Source: RPQJ01 sp041910015
GTDB taxonomy: Bacteria > Pseudomonadota > Gammaproteobacteria > Steroidobacterales > Steroidobacteraceae
Reading direction: 5' to 3'
Length of the DNA: 64,000 nt
Assembly (NCBI GenBank): GCA_041910015.1
Contig: JAYRRR010000001.1
Span: forward strand, 62,001 to 126,000
Below, piece by piece: positions 26,133 to 35,094 of the stretch; position 1 is the first letter of the stretch; each line of letters opens with the position of its first letter. The position numbers and the translations under genes were made by a program. The notes under the pieces are model-generated. The model was not told the DNA's origin. It did not search any database and worked only from the letters and a program-made list of their open reading frames with translations.

Positions 26133-27002
26133 ATGAAGTTCTGGCAGTCGCTCGCCTTCTGCGAACTGGACCAGGCTGTCGAACTGGCGAAGTTCGCCGA
26201 GGAGCTGGGGTTCCACGGAGTCTCGTTCGGAGATCATCTCGTCACGACGAAGACCCAGGTCGACGAGTACTTCTATACAGGGAGCGGGCAGGTGATGTGG
26301 CACCCGGAGACTCACTGGCCGGATCCCTGGGTCATCTCCGCGGCACTGGCGCGCGAGACGAGGAAGCTCTGCTTCCTGACTACCGTGTACGTTCTGCCGT
26401 TGCGCGATACCTTCAGTGCGGCCAAGGCGGTCTCCACTGCGGCATACCTGTCAGACGACCGCATCATCCTGGGCGTTGGAATCGGGTGGCAGAAGGCGGA
26501 ATTCGAGTTGACCGGTCAGGACTTCCACACGCGCGGCAAGCGTGTCGACGAACAGCTCGAGGTGATGCGCAGGCTGATGAGCGGCGAGATGGTCGAGTAT
26601 CACGGCCGGTTTCACGACCTTCCGCCCCTGCGGATGTCTCCCGGCACCCGCCGGCAGGTACCGGTCTTCGTCGGCGGCACCAGCGATGCCGCCCTGCGCC
26701 GTGCGGCCCGGTACGACGGCTGGCTCGGGCTGCGCCACACGGAGGAGGAACTCCCCGGGGTACTGGCGAAACTGATGCGGGCGCGGGAGGAAGCGGGCAC
26801 GCTCGGCCGCCCCTTCGACGTCTGGACGGCGATCAGCAATCCGCAGCCCGGCGCATTCGAACGGGCCGAGGCCCTCGGCGTCACCATGACGAACGGCCCG
26901 CACTTCCTGGTCGACGGCAAGGTGCAGCCGTCGGACATCGGGTTCAAGAAGCGCCGCATGGAAGAGTTTGCACGACGCCACATTCACGCGGGCCACGCAT
27001 GA
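26133..27002 (+). CDS. LLM-class flavin-dependent oxidoreductase
   Basis: A 289-aa luciferase-like TIM barrel: GFHGVSFGDHLVTT near the N terminus, DDRIILGVGIGWQKAEFELTG and VPVFVGGTSDAALRRAARYDGWL. The family uses FMN or F420. No dedicated flavin reductase is nearby. The function in side-chain breakdown is not clear; F420-like members reduce or oxidise alcohols and enones. It overlaps the following hydratase by an ATGA. Confidence 0.85.
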   Translation: MKFWQSLAFCELDQAVELAKFAEELGFHGVSFGDHLVTTKTQVDEYFYTGSGQVMWHPETHWPDPWVISAALARETRKLCFLTTVYVLPLRDTFSAAKAVSTAAYLSDDRIILGVGIGWQKAEFELTGQDFHTRGKRVDEQLEVMRRLMSGEMVEYHGRFHDLPPLRMSPGTRRQVPVFVGGTSDAALRRAARYDGWLGLRHTEEELPGVLAKLMRAREEAGTLGRPFDVWTAISNPQPGAFERAEALGVTMTNGPHFLVDGKVQPSDIGFKKRRMEEFARRHIHAGHA

Positions 27003-27886
27003 CCCTCGACTATCAGCGACTGAAGTCCTGGCCCTTCGGCGTCATCGAGCACACCTACACCGACAGGGACACGATGCTCTATGCGCTCGGCATCGGGTTC
27101 GGCACCGATCCCCTCGACGAGCGACAGCTTCGCTTCGTGTACGAGCAGAACCTTCAGGCAATGCCGACACAGGCCGTCGTGCTGGGCTTCCCCGGCTTCT
27201 GGGCAAGGCATCCGGAATCCACCATCGACTGGGTCCGCCTCGTGCTCGGCGCACACAGCCTGCGCATCCATCGGCCCCTGCAGCCGCGCGGCACGGTGAT
27301 CGCCCACAACGCCGTGACGCGCGTCGTCGACAAGGGAGCCGGCAGGGGCGCACTGGTGGTGACCGAGCGCCGACTGCTGGAGAAGGGGTCCGGCGAGCTG
27401 CTGGCGACGATGGAGCAGCTTTCGTTCTGTCGCGGCGACGGCGGCTACAGTGTGCCGAGCGTGGCCTATCCGCAGGGACAACCGAGCGATGAACCACCGC
27501 CCGCTCCACACGTCGTACCGGAGACCGCTCCGGAGATCACCTGCGATCTGGCGACGCGGCCGGAGAGCGCCCTCCTCTATCGACTGTCTGCCGACTTCAA
27601 CCCGCTGCATGCCGATCCGCAGACCGCGGGCGCGGCCGGCTTCCCGCGACCGATCCTGCATGGCCTGGCGACCTATGGCGTCGCGTGCCACGCGGTCCTC
27701 AGGAGCTGCTGCGACTATCGACCCGAACGTCTGAAGGCGCTCAGCGCGCGTTTTGCCGCCCCTGTATACCCCGGCGAGACCATCCGCACAGAGATCTGGC
27801 CCGGCGGGAATCACGCGTCGTTCCGCGTGCGCGTCGTGGAACGCGACCTGATCGTGCTCGGCAACGGACGGGCGGAGTTCACCTGA
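26999..27886 (+). CDS. Two-domain MaoC enoyl-CoA hydratase 2
   Basis: A 295-aa double-hotdog protein. The C-terminal half carries YRLSADFNPLHADPQTA and ILHGLATYG, the hydratase-2 signature with catalytic Asp and His, as in the eukaryotic MFE-2 hydratase. The N-terminal half is degenerate. It should hydrate trans-2-enoyl-CoA to the (3R)-hydroxy product for the SDR at 25210. ATGA overlap with the LLM gene. Confidence 0.9.
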   Translation: MTLDYQRLKSWPFGVIEHTYTDRDTMLYALGIGFGTDPLDERQLRFVYEQNLQAMPTQAVVLGFPGFWARHPESTIDWVRLVLGAHSLRIHRPLQPRGTVIAHNAVTRVVDKGAGRGALVVTERRLLEKGSGELLATMEQLSFCRGDGGYSVPSVAYPQGQPSDEPPPAPHVVPETAPEITCDLATRPESALLYRLSADFNPLHADPQTAGAAGFPRPILHGLATYGVACHAVLRSCCDYRPERLKALSARFAAPVYPGETIRTEIWPGGNHASFRVRVVERDLIVLGNGRAEFT

Positions 27887-27891
27887 CGCCC

Positions 27892-29328
27892 ATGTCTGAA
27901 CAAGCGAACGATCTGCGCTTCCTCCTGCACCCACGTTCAGTGGCAATCGTCGGTGCCTCCGACAATCCGGACAAGGTGGGCGGGCGACCACTGCGTCACT
28001 TGATCTCGCATGGCTTCGCCGGGCGTCTCTATCCGGTCAACCCGCGCGGCACTCCGGTACAGGGGCTCGATTCCCATACGAGTCTCGCTGCCCTGCCGGA
28101 GGCGCCCGATGTCGCCCTCCTGTGCGTGCCGGCGGAGCGTGCAGGCGACGAGATCGACGCCTGCGCGAAACTCGGAGTACGCAACGTACTGCTGTTTTCC
28201 TCCGGCTTCGCCGAGGTGGGCGCGACCGGCCGCGCGGCACAGGAGTCGCTCGCAGCAACCTGTCGCGCCGCGGGCATCCGTCTGCTCGGTCCAAACATGC
28301 TGGGAGTGGCCAATTTCCAGAACGGTGCCGTGCTGTCGTTTGCCTCTGCATACCTCGACTACCCGCATCAGGACGGACCTGTTGCCATCGTGTCGCAAAG
28401 CGGAGGCCTCGGAGCCGCAGCCTATGCACTCCTGCGGAACAATGACATCGGCGTGCGCTACGTCTGCACCACGGGCAACCAGGCAGACCTCGACGTCGCC
28501 GATTTCGTGACGGAACTGGCACGGGACGAATCGTTGCGGGTGATGCTGATCTATCTGGAAGAGGTCAGGCAAGCCCCGGCACTGCGCGCCGCTCTGGATC
28601 AGGCACGCCATCGCGGCATCGCGGTCATCGTCATGCCGGGTGGTCTCTCGCCCGACGGTGCCCGGTCCGCGCAGTTGCATACAGGCTCGACGGGCTTCGA
28701 CCGGCTGAGCGGCGACGAGCTGCTCGCCCTTTTCCGGGACGCCGGATGCCGAATTGCCTGGAGCCTGCCCGAGCAGTGCGAGAGCGTGCCCCTTTATCTC
28801 GGTTCGCGGGATTTCCCCATCGAGGGCGGGGTCGCGCTGATCAGCAACTCCGGTGCATCCTGTGTGCTGGCCGCGGACGCGGCCGTCGATCTGCAACTCC
28901 CGATGGCAGAACTGACTTCATCGACGCGTGCAGTCCTCGATGCTGTCCTGCCTTCTTTTTCGCTGAACCGGAACCCTCTCGATCTCACGGCGATGCTGCT
29001 CGCCGACCCGACCCTTCTCGGTCGGGTGATGAATGTCACGCTGGCCGACGAGGCTGTGTCGGCGGCCGTCCTGGGCCTGGTGGCCATCGGCGGGCCAAGT
29101 TACGACCTGCCACGCTTCGTGCGCGAGACTGCGGGCGCCGTACGAGGCAGCAACAAGCCCTGCGCCGTGCACGCACCGGATCCACGGGTGCGCCAGGCCT
29201 TCGCCGAGGCTGGCCTGCCGGTCTTCTTCTCCGAACGCGCGGCACTCGTCGCGCTGCGCGACTGGCGCCGCCACGTCGCCGCCATCGCCTCGTGCGCCCG
29301 CCCCGATGGTCTCCACCGCCATGCCTGA
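27892..29328 (+). CDS. NDP-forming acyl-CoA synthetase alpha-type protein lacking ATP-grasp
   Basis: A 478-aa protein with a CoA-binding Rossmann domain (PRSVAIVGASDNPDKVGGRPL), succinyl-CoA-ligase-like domains (VAIVSQSGGLG) and LHTGSTG, where His matches the phospho-His of acetate-CoA ligases (usually HTGA). The ATP-grasp domain needed for NDP-dependent ligation is absent and no beta subunit gene is in the window. It may act with a distant beta subunit or as an acyl-CoA binding/transfer protein. Confidence 0.82.
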   Translation: MSEQANDLRFLLHPRSVAIVGASDNPDKVGGRPLRHLISHGFAGRLYPVNPRGTPVQGLDSHTSLAALPEAPDVALLCVPAERAGDEIDACAKLGVRNVLLFSSGFAEVGATGRAAQESLAATCRAAGIRLLGPNMLGVANFQNGAVLSFASAYLDYPHQDGPVAIVSQSGGLGAAAYALLRNNDIGVRYVCTTGNQADLDVADFVTELARDESLRVMLIYLEEVRQAPALRAALDQARHRGIAVIVMPGGLSPDGARSAQLHTGSTGFDRLSGDELLALFRDAGCRIAWSLPEQCESVPLYLGSRDFPIEGGVALISNSGASCVLAADAAVDLQLPMAELTSSTRAVLDAVLPSFSLNRNPLDLTAMLLADPTLLGRVMNVTLADEAVSAAVLGLVAIGGPSYDLPRFVRETAGAVRGSNKPCAVHAPDPRVRQAFAEAGLPVFFSERAALVALRDWRRHVAAIASCARPDGLHRHA

Positions 29329-30574
29329 TGCTGCCACGGCCCATATCGATATCGCCGAGTTCCTGCGGCCCGGCGACACCGTCGTTTGGGGCCAGGCTGG
29401 GGCCGAACCCATCGCGCTCATCGACGCCCTGCTCGCCGGGCGTCATCGCGTGGGCGGCAGATTTCGCGTGTTCGCGGGCATTCCCTCGGGCAAGGGCTGC
29501 CTTCTCCCGGAGCACGCCGACTGCATCGACCTGATCGGCTACTGCGGCAGCGGCGCAAACCAGGCACTGATCAGGAGCGGCGGACTGGACATCCTGCCCT
29601 GTCACTACTCGCAGCTTCCCGACCTGCTCGTGAACGGACCGCTGCAGGCGACCGTGCTGCTGCTGCAGCTGGCGCCGCCGGACGAGCGGGGCCGCTACAG
29701 CCTTGGTCTTGCTCACGAGTATCTCGTGCCTTTGCTCGACACGGCACGAGTCGTGATCGCCGAAGTGAATCGACAGGCACCGTGGACCTACGGCGAGCGG
29801 CTTCTGGTCGAAGACGATCTGGATCTGATCGTGCGCACCGACCGGCCCCTGCCCGAATTCGGGCATGCGGCTCCCGGCCCGGTGGAGCGCGCGATCGCCG
29901 GGCATGTGAGCGTGTTCGTGGAGGATGGCGCGACGATCCAGGCCGGGCTGGGTGCGATTCCCGAGGCTGTCCTCGATCGCCTGGCCGACCGCCGCGACCT
30001 CGGCGTACATTCTGGCGCAATAGGCGACGCCGTGGCACGGCTCACTGCCGCGGGCGCCGTGACCAACGCGCGCAAGACCTGCGATCGCGGCATCACGGTG
30101 GCGGGCCTTGCCCTCGGAGGCCGGCCGATTTACGAGCTCATTCACCGCAATCCTGCCATACAGTTCCGCTCCACCCACTACACACACGATGCGGGCGTGC
30201 TGTCGGCCATCGAGCGATTCGTGGCAGTCAATTCCGCGATCGAGGTCGATCTCACGGGCCAGGTCAACGCCGAGCAGGCAGCGGGCAGGTATGTCGGCGC
30301 AGTCGGTGGAGCCGCGGACTTCCTGCGTGGCGCAGCGCGCTCGCGCGGCGGATTGCCAGTCGTGGCGCTGCCGTCATTGGCCGGCGCGAGCAGCCGCATC
30401 GTCTCGCGACTGAGCGGGCCGGTCAGCACCTCGCGGGCCGACGCCGGGCTCATTGTCACCGAGCACGGGGTGGCCGATCTCCGCGGTCAACCTCTCGCGA
30501 AACGCATCCAGCGCATGCTTGACATCGCAGCACCCCAGTTCCGGGCGGCTTTGGAGCAGGAGGCGAAGGCATGA
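29321..30574 (+). CDS. Acetyl-CoA hydrolase/CoA-transferase family protein
   Basis: A 417-aa class I CoA-transferase-fold protein of the acetyl-CoA hydrolase/4-hydroxybutyrate CoA-transferase family: GAEPIALIDALL, FVEDGATIQAGLGAIPEAVL, LGVHSGAIGDAV and GLIVTEHGVADLRGQPLAKRIQRML. It could move CoA between steroid acids and short acyl-CoAs or release CoA. It overlaps the preceding gene by 8 bp and the thiolase gene by 4 bp, so the group is tightly coupled. Confidence 0.87.
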   Translation: MPDAATAHIDIAEFLRPGDTVVWGQAGAEPIALIDALLAGRHRVGGRFRVFAGIPSGKGCLLPEHADCIDLIGYCGSGANQALIRSGGLDILPCHYSQLPDLLVNGPLQATVLLLQLAPPDERGRYSLGLAHEYLVPLLDTARVVIAEVNRQAPWTYGERLLVEDDLDLIVRTDRPLPEFGHAAPGPVERAIAGHVSVFVEDGATIQAGLGAIPEAVLDRLADRRDLGVHSGAIGDAVARLTAAGAVTNARKTCDRGITVAGLALGGRPIYELIHRNPAIQFRSTHYTHDAGVLSAIERFVAVNSAIEVDLTGQVNAEQAAGRYVGAVGGAADFLRGAARSRGGLPVVALPSLAGASSRIVSRLSGPVSTSRADAGLIVTEHGVADLRGQPLAKRIQRMLDIAAPQFRAALEQEAKA

Positions 30575-31770
30575 GACGGGCGGCCATCGTGAATCCGGTG
30601 CGCACCGGTGTCGGCGCTTTCGGCGGAGGCCTCCGGCAAGTGCCCGTCGAGGAGCTGGCGGCAACGGTCATCCGCGCGGTCCTCGCCCGCTCCGGACTCG
30701 ACCCCGCACGCATCGACGACGTGGTGATGGCCCAGTCCTACGCCAACGGTGAGACGCCATGCATCGGCCGCTGGGCGGCCCTGCAGGCCGGTCTGCCCAT
30801 CGAGGTGCCGGGCATGCAACTCGATCGGCGCTGCGGTGGCGGCCTGCAGGCCGTCATCACCGCAGCGATGATGGTACAGACGGGCGCTGCCGACGTCGTG
30901 CTGGCCGGTGGCGTCGAGAGCATGAGCAATATCGAGTACTACTCGACCGACATGCGATGGGGCGCGCGTGCCGGCTCGGTGAAGCTGCACGATCGCCTGG
31001 AACGCGGACGCGAACGTTCGCAGCCGGTGGAGCGTTTCGGCCACATCTCCGGAATGATCGAAACGGCCGAGAAACTCGCACGCCAGCACGACATCACGCG
31101 AGAGGCGGCCGACGCCTGGGCCATCCGCAGTCACCAGCGGGCGCGTGACGCCTGGGCCGCGGGACGCTTCGATGCCGAGGTCGTACCGGTGTCGGTGCCG
31201 CAGAAGAAGGGCCCGGCGCTCGCCTTCGCCAAGGACGAAGGCATACGCGACGACGCGAGCCCGGGGAGTCTCGCTGCACTTCGCCCGCTGATGAAGGAAG
31301 GCACGGTCACGGCGGGCAACTCATGCCAGCAGAACGACGCAGCCGCGGCCTGCCTTCTGGTCGCCGAAGAAAAGCTGGAGGAGCTGCGCCTCGAGCCCAT
31401 GGGTTTCCTGGTCGATTGGGCGGCCACCGGCTGCGAACCGGCAACCATGGGCTACGGACCGGTGCCCGCGGTGGCGAAGCTCTTTCGACGGACGGGCCTC
31501 ACTTTCGACCACATGGACCTCGTGGAACTCAACGAGGCATTCGCCTGTCAGGTCCTCGCGGTCCTGAAAGGCTGGCGGTGGGGCGATGTGGATCGGCTCA
31601 ACGTCAACGGCTCGGGAATCTCGCTCGGCCATCCCATCGGCGCGACCGGTGTGCGCATCCTCGTGACGATGCTGCACGAGCTGCAGCGCCGCGGCGGGCG
31701 TTATGCGCTCGAGACCATGTGCATCGGCGGCGGACAGGGTCTCGCCGCGGTATTCGAGCGGCCGGCTTGA
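30571..31770 (+). CDS. Acetyl-CoA C-acyltransferase (thiolase II)
   Basis: A 399-aa classical thiolase. The acyl-accepting Cys88 lies in DRRCGGGLQA; LNEAFACQ, the SLGHPIGATG His, and the second Cys in CIGGGQG near the C terminus complete the active site. It closes the beta-oxidation cycle of this operon by removing acetyl- or propionyl-CoA. ATGA overlap with the upstream CoA-transferase gene. Confidence 0.95.
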   Translation: MRRAAIVNPVRTGVGAFGGGLRQVPVEELAATVIRAVLARSGLDPARIDDVVMAQSYANGETPCIGRWAALQAGLPIEVPGMQLDRRCGGGLQAVITAAMMVQTGAADVVLAGGVESMSNIEYYSTDMRWGARAGSVKLHDRLERGRERSQPVERFGHISGMIETAEKLARQHDITREAADAWAIRSHQRARDAWAAGRFDAEVVPVSVPQKKGPALAFAKDEGIRDDASPGSLAALRPLMKEGTVTAGNSCQQNDAAAACLLVAEEKLEELRLEPMGFLVDWAATGCEPATMGYGPVPAVAKLFRRTGLTFDHMDLVELNEAFACQVLAVLKGWRWGDVDRLNVNGSGISLGHPIGATGVRILVTMLHELQRRGGRYALETMCIGGGQGLAAVFERPA

Positions 31771-31797
31771 CTGCAGAACACGGTGGAAGACCCGCCA

Positions 31798-33540
31798 ATG
31801 CATCATGAAGTCGCTGCAGGGGACATCATCGCCAGGCTTACCGCGCCGGGCGCACCATTCGAAATGGAGACAGTCGAACTGGGGGGCATCCCCTGCCGCA
31901 TTTTCAAGACCTGTCCTCGAACGCTCACTCAGCTCTATCGCCAGGCCACCCGTCATGCCGACCGGGTACTGGCCGTGGAAGACGACAGGCAGACGACGTT
32001 CCGCGAGGCCTTGCAGAAGTCCGGCCGCCTGGCGCAGGGGCTCGAGACGCATTCTGGAGTGACCAGGGGACAGCGGATCGCGATCGCCATGCAGAACTCC
32101 ACGGAATGGATGCTGGCCTTCATGGCCGTGACCTCACTCGGCGCAGTGGCGGTACTGGTCAACAGTCGCGGTGCGCCGATCGAAATGGAACGCGCGATTC
32201 TCGAAACGGATTGCAGCCTCGTCATTGCCGACGGTGTCCGCGCAAGACGTCTCGACGACGCATTCGGCGAGGCATCGCGATTGCCGCGCATTGTCTTCAC
32301 CGACGACGGCAGTCTGATCCGTGGGGGCAAGGACCGGTCGTTCGCCTCGCTGCTCGAGGGCTGGCAGGAAATGGCTGCACTGGAGTGCACGGCAGTCGGG
32401 CCGGAGGAACCGGCGGTCATGATGTTCACAAGCGGCTCCACCGGTTCGCCGAAAGGTGCGGTACTGACGCACCGAAGCGTGATGGCCGGTCTGAGCAGCT
32501 CGGCTTTCGCGGCGGCCGTTTCGGGAGCCAAGTTTGCCGCGAGGCTCGGGCCGGAAGCGGCCAGGATGATCTCGGCCACCCAGCCGGCGTCCCTGCTGGT
32601 CGCGCCGCTGTTCCACGTCTCGGGCTGCCACAACGTGTTTCTGAGCGCCCTCGTCACCGGAGGCAAGATCGTCGTCATGCCGCGGTGGAAACCGGACGAG
32701 GCGCTGAGACTGATTGCCAGGGAACGCGCACGGCAGATCGCATGTGTCCCGACCATGTTGTGGGACCTGTTGCGGCACCCCGATTTCGGGCAACAGGACC
32801 TTTCGTCGCTGGCCGTGATCGGGGCCGGCGGCGCCCGCTTTCCCGGCAGCCTGCTGCGCGAAGCGAACCGGCTGTTACCCAATGCGGTGTTCGCGGTGGG
32901 CTACGGACTGACCGAAACCAATGGCACGATCGCCAGCGCCAGCGGTGACGAGTTCCTGGAGCGGCCGGATGCCGTCGGCACGATCTCCCCGCTGGCGGAC
33001 GTCGAGATCGTCGACGACCACGGCAGAAACGTGGCGACGGGAGAACGAGGCGAAATCGTCGTGCGCGGCGCAATGCTCATGGAAGGCTATTTCGGCCATG
33101 CCGCCGACTCGGCCGTCACCTTCCGGGACGGCTGGATGCATACCGGCGACATCGGTGTATTCGACGACCGGAAGCGCCTGTACATCGTCGACCGCAAGAA
33201 GCACATGATCATCAGCGGCGGCGAGAACATCTACTGCGCAGAAGTCGAGACAGCGCTGAGCGAGCACGCTGGCGTACGCGAGGTCGTTGCCCTGGGCGTT
33301 CCCGACGCCCGCCTGGGTGAGAAGCTGGTCGTCGTGATCGTGCCTCAGCCAGACTGTCCGCCGGATCCGGACGAGCTGCGATCCCATGCTGCGCTGCGTC
33401 TGGCAGCCTACAAGCTTCCCCACGCATTTCACTTCCGGGACCAGGTCCTGCCTCGCACGCACACGGACAAGATCGACCGGCTCCGGGTCGCGAGCGAGAT
33501 CATCGACGTTCACCGCAGCTCGCACGTCGCGCAGGAATGA
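31798..33540 (+). CDS. AMP-forming acyl-CoA ligase
   Basis: A 580-aa ANL-family enzyme: the P-loop MFTSGSTGSPKGAVLTHRS, GYGLTETNG, the adenylate-binding TGDIGVFDDRKRLYIVDRKKHMIISGGENIY, and the catalytic Lys region DKIDRLRV near the end. I chose ATG 31798, 7 nt after GGAAGA, over a GTG 15 bp upstream. It probably activates a steroid or side-chain acid to the CoA ester. Last gene of the operon from 22867. Confidence 0.92.
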   Translation: MHHEVAAGDIIARLTAPGAPFEMETVELGGIPCRIFKTCPRTLTQLYRQATRHADRVLAVEDDRQTTFREALQKSGRLAQGLETHSGVTRGQRIAIAMQNSTEWMLAFMAVTSLGAVAVLVNSRGAPIEMERAILETDCSLVIADGVRARRLDDAFGEASRLPRIVFTDDGSLIRGGKDRSFASLLEGWQEMAALECTAVGPEEPAVMMFTSGSTGSPKGAVLTHRSVMAGLSSSAFAAAVSGAKFAARLGPEAARMISATQPASLLVAPLFHVSGCHNVFLSALVTGGKIVVMPRWKPDEALRLIARERARQIACVPTMLWDLLRHPDFGQQDLSSLAVIGAGGARFPGSLLREANRLLPNAVFAVGYGLTETNGTIASASGDEFLERPDAVGTISPLADVEIVDDHGRNVATGERGEIVVRGAMLMEGYFGHAADSAVTFRDGWMHTGDIGVFDDRKRLYIVDRKKHMIISGGENIYCAEVETALSEHAGVREVVALGVPDARLGEKLVVVIVPQPDCPPDPDELRSHAALRLAAYKLPHAFHFRDQVLPRTHTDKIDRLRVASEIIDVHRSSHVAQE

Positions 33541-33624
33541 GAGCAGGACTGTAGCCGGAAGCGGACGCACGCCTCCCCGTCCGGTCGGTCGCAACGAATC
33601 AGGCGACACGCCCATCGGCCAGGT

Positions 33625-33671
33625 CGTCGTCCGGTCGGACGATGCAACCGCGCGACCCGTCTTTCTAGCCT
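33625..33671 (+). promoter_or_regulatory. Regulon dyad D with -10 element, upstream of 33723
   Basis: The dyad at 33625-33644 reads CGTCGTCCG-GT-CGGACGATG; 8 of 9 arm positions are complementary. 30 nt after the centre lies TAGCCT (33666-33671). The stretch between dyad and -10 (CGCGACCCGTCTTTC) is nearly the same as in site E (GCGACACGGTTTCC), so D and E share more than the dyad. Lies in the 182-bp gap after the ligase gene. Confidence 0.75.
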
Positions 33672-33722
33672 GCCCTGCGTTACCCGTGAGCCTGACGATC
33701 GCATGCCGGGAGGAGGCTGACC

Positions 33723-34331
33723 ATGTCTGGTCTGATTGACTACAGCGGCGAGTTCAAGCCCGATTTCCAGTTCTCGGATCTGTCCAGGGACACGCTGGTC
33801 AAACTCGTCGAAGCGTACCAGCGGATCTTCCAGGGTCTGTGTGTCGTGGCCGTGCAGGTCGCACAGCAGCAGCTCGGCAAGGACGCGGGGCAACAGCAGT
33901 TCAACGAAATCTACCGGCAGGTGATGACACGCTTCGCCATTCCGCTCATCCGCAAGACGCTCGCCATTCGCGACGATGACGTCATCTCCATGTTCAAGTA
34001 CTTCCAGGTCGCTCCCGACGGCTGCCGCGGCGGCGGGATGTACGAGTTCGACTTCGAGGTGACGAACAGGAACGACGTCAGCTACACCGGCAGGTACTGT
34101 CAGAACGCGAGCTTCTACGAGAAGCATGGCGACACGGAGGGCCTGATGCGGCTCTGCGCGGCGGGGCCTGGCAGCTTCGAGCACAGCGCCTATGAGGCGA
34201 TCTGCGCGGCGTTCAATCCGAAGATGAAGATGGAATGGCCGCTCCTGCCGCCGCGCGCCAGCACGAATGCTCCATTCTGCCGCTGGCGATTCCGGATCGA
34301 GGAGCAGGAAACGCCGGACGGCCCGAAATGA
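33723..34331 (+). CDS. Protein of unknown function (202 aa), possibly ATC-hydrolase/DUF6125-like
   Basis: Not firmly recognised. It begins MSGLIDYSGEFKPDFQFSDLSRDTLVKLVEAYQRIF after a strong GGGAGGAGG site. An N-terminal helical part is followed by a mixed part with several Cys and His (RYCQNASFYEKHG, LMRLCAAGPGSFEHSAYEAI, NAPFCRWRFR). The spacing resembles proteins of the L-2-amino-thiazoline-4-carboxylate hydrolase/DUF6125 group. No signal or membrane segment. It is the first gene of a regulated operon with an SDR and an aldehyde dehydrogenase, to which its stop is coupled by an ATGA overlap. Confidence 0.75.
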   Translation: MSGLIDYSGEFKPDFQFSDLSRDTLVKLVEAYQRIFQGLCVVAVQVAQQQLGKDAGQQQFNEIYRQVMTRFAIPLIRKTLAIRDDDVISMFKYFQVAPDGCRGGGMYEFDFEVTNRNDVSYTGRYCQNASFYEKHGDTEGLMRLCAAGPGSFEHSAYEAICAAFNPKMKMEWPLLPPRASTNAPFCRWRFRIEEQETPDGPK

Positions 34332-35086
34332 GTCCCCCCGGCATCGCGGGCAAGGTCGCGATCGTCACCGGCGCCGGCGGCGGCATCGGTCTCGGCTATG
34401 CGCGGGAACTGGCTGCGGCGGGAGCGAAAGTCGTCATTGCCGAAGTCGACTACGAAAAGGGCGAAGCGGCGGCCGCCTCGATCCGCAACACGGGTGGCGA
34501 AGCCGCATTCGTGCACGTGGACGTCGGGTCCGAGGAGTCCACCCGGTCCATGGCCGCACGCACCTGCGCGCTCTATGGTGGCATTGACTTTCTGGTGAAC
34601 AATGCCGCGTGCTTCCGCGACATGAGGCAGGCTTCGCTGCTCGAGGTGGAGTGGAGCTACTACCAGGCATTCATGAACGTGAACCTGAACGGCGCGCTGC
34701 TCTGCGCGCGCGCGTGCACGCCGGCCATGCGTTCCCGGGGTAGCGGCGCGATCGTCAACCAGTCCTCCACGGCCGCCTGGATGGGCGTCGGGTACTACGG
34801 CCTCGCCAAGCTCGCCATCAACGGTCTCACGCACTGCCTGGCGAGAGAGCTCGGGTCCGCGAACATCCGCGTCAACGCGATCGCGCCGGGGCCGACGGAC
34901 ACCGAGGCGCTGGCGAGGCAGGTACCACCTGCCTACATCGGGCAGATGGTCGCGCAGCTGCCGCTGTCGCGCCTCGGCACGCCGCACGACATGGCGCAAG
35001 CGTGCCTGTTCCTGCTGTCCGACTCGGCCGCCTGGATCACGGGCCACATACTCGCCGTGGATGGCGGACAGATCGTCCGTTGCTGA
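34328..35086 (+). CDS. Short-chain dehydrogenase/reductase
   Basis: A 252-aa classical SDR with TGAGGGIG near residue 15, NNAA at the fourth strand, and the Tyr-Lys pair in YYGLAK; the end DMAQACLFLLSDSAAWITGHILAVDGGQ is standard. An alcohol or hydroxysteroid dehydrogenase role is likely. The next gene is an aldehyde dehydrogenase, so the pair could oxidise a side-chain primary alcohol to the acid, an inference from order only. Confidence 0.88.
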   Translation: MSPPGIAGKVAIVTGAGGGIGLGYARELAAAGAKVVIAEVDYEKGEAAAASIRNTGGEAAFVHVDVGSEESTRSMAARTCALYGGIDFLVNNAACFRDMRQASLLEVEWSYYQAFMNVNLNGALLCARACTPAMRSRGSGAIVNQSSTAAWMGVGYYGLAKLAINGLTHCLARELGSANIRVNAIAPGPTDTEALARQVPPAYIGQMVAQLPLSRLGTPHDMAQACLFLLSDSAAWITGHILAVDGGQIVRC

Positions 35087-35094
35087 GCGTTGCC

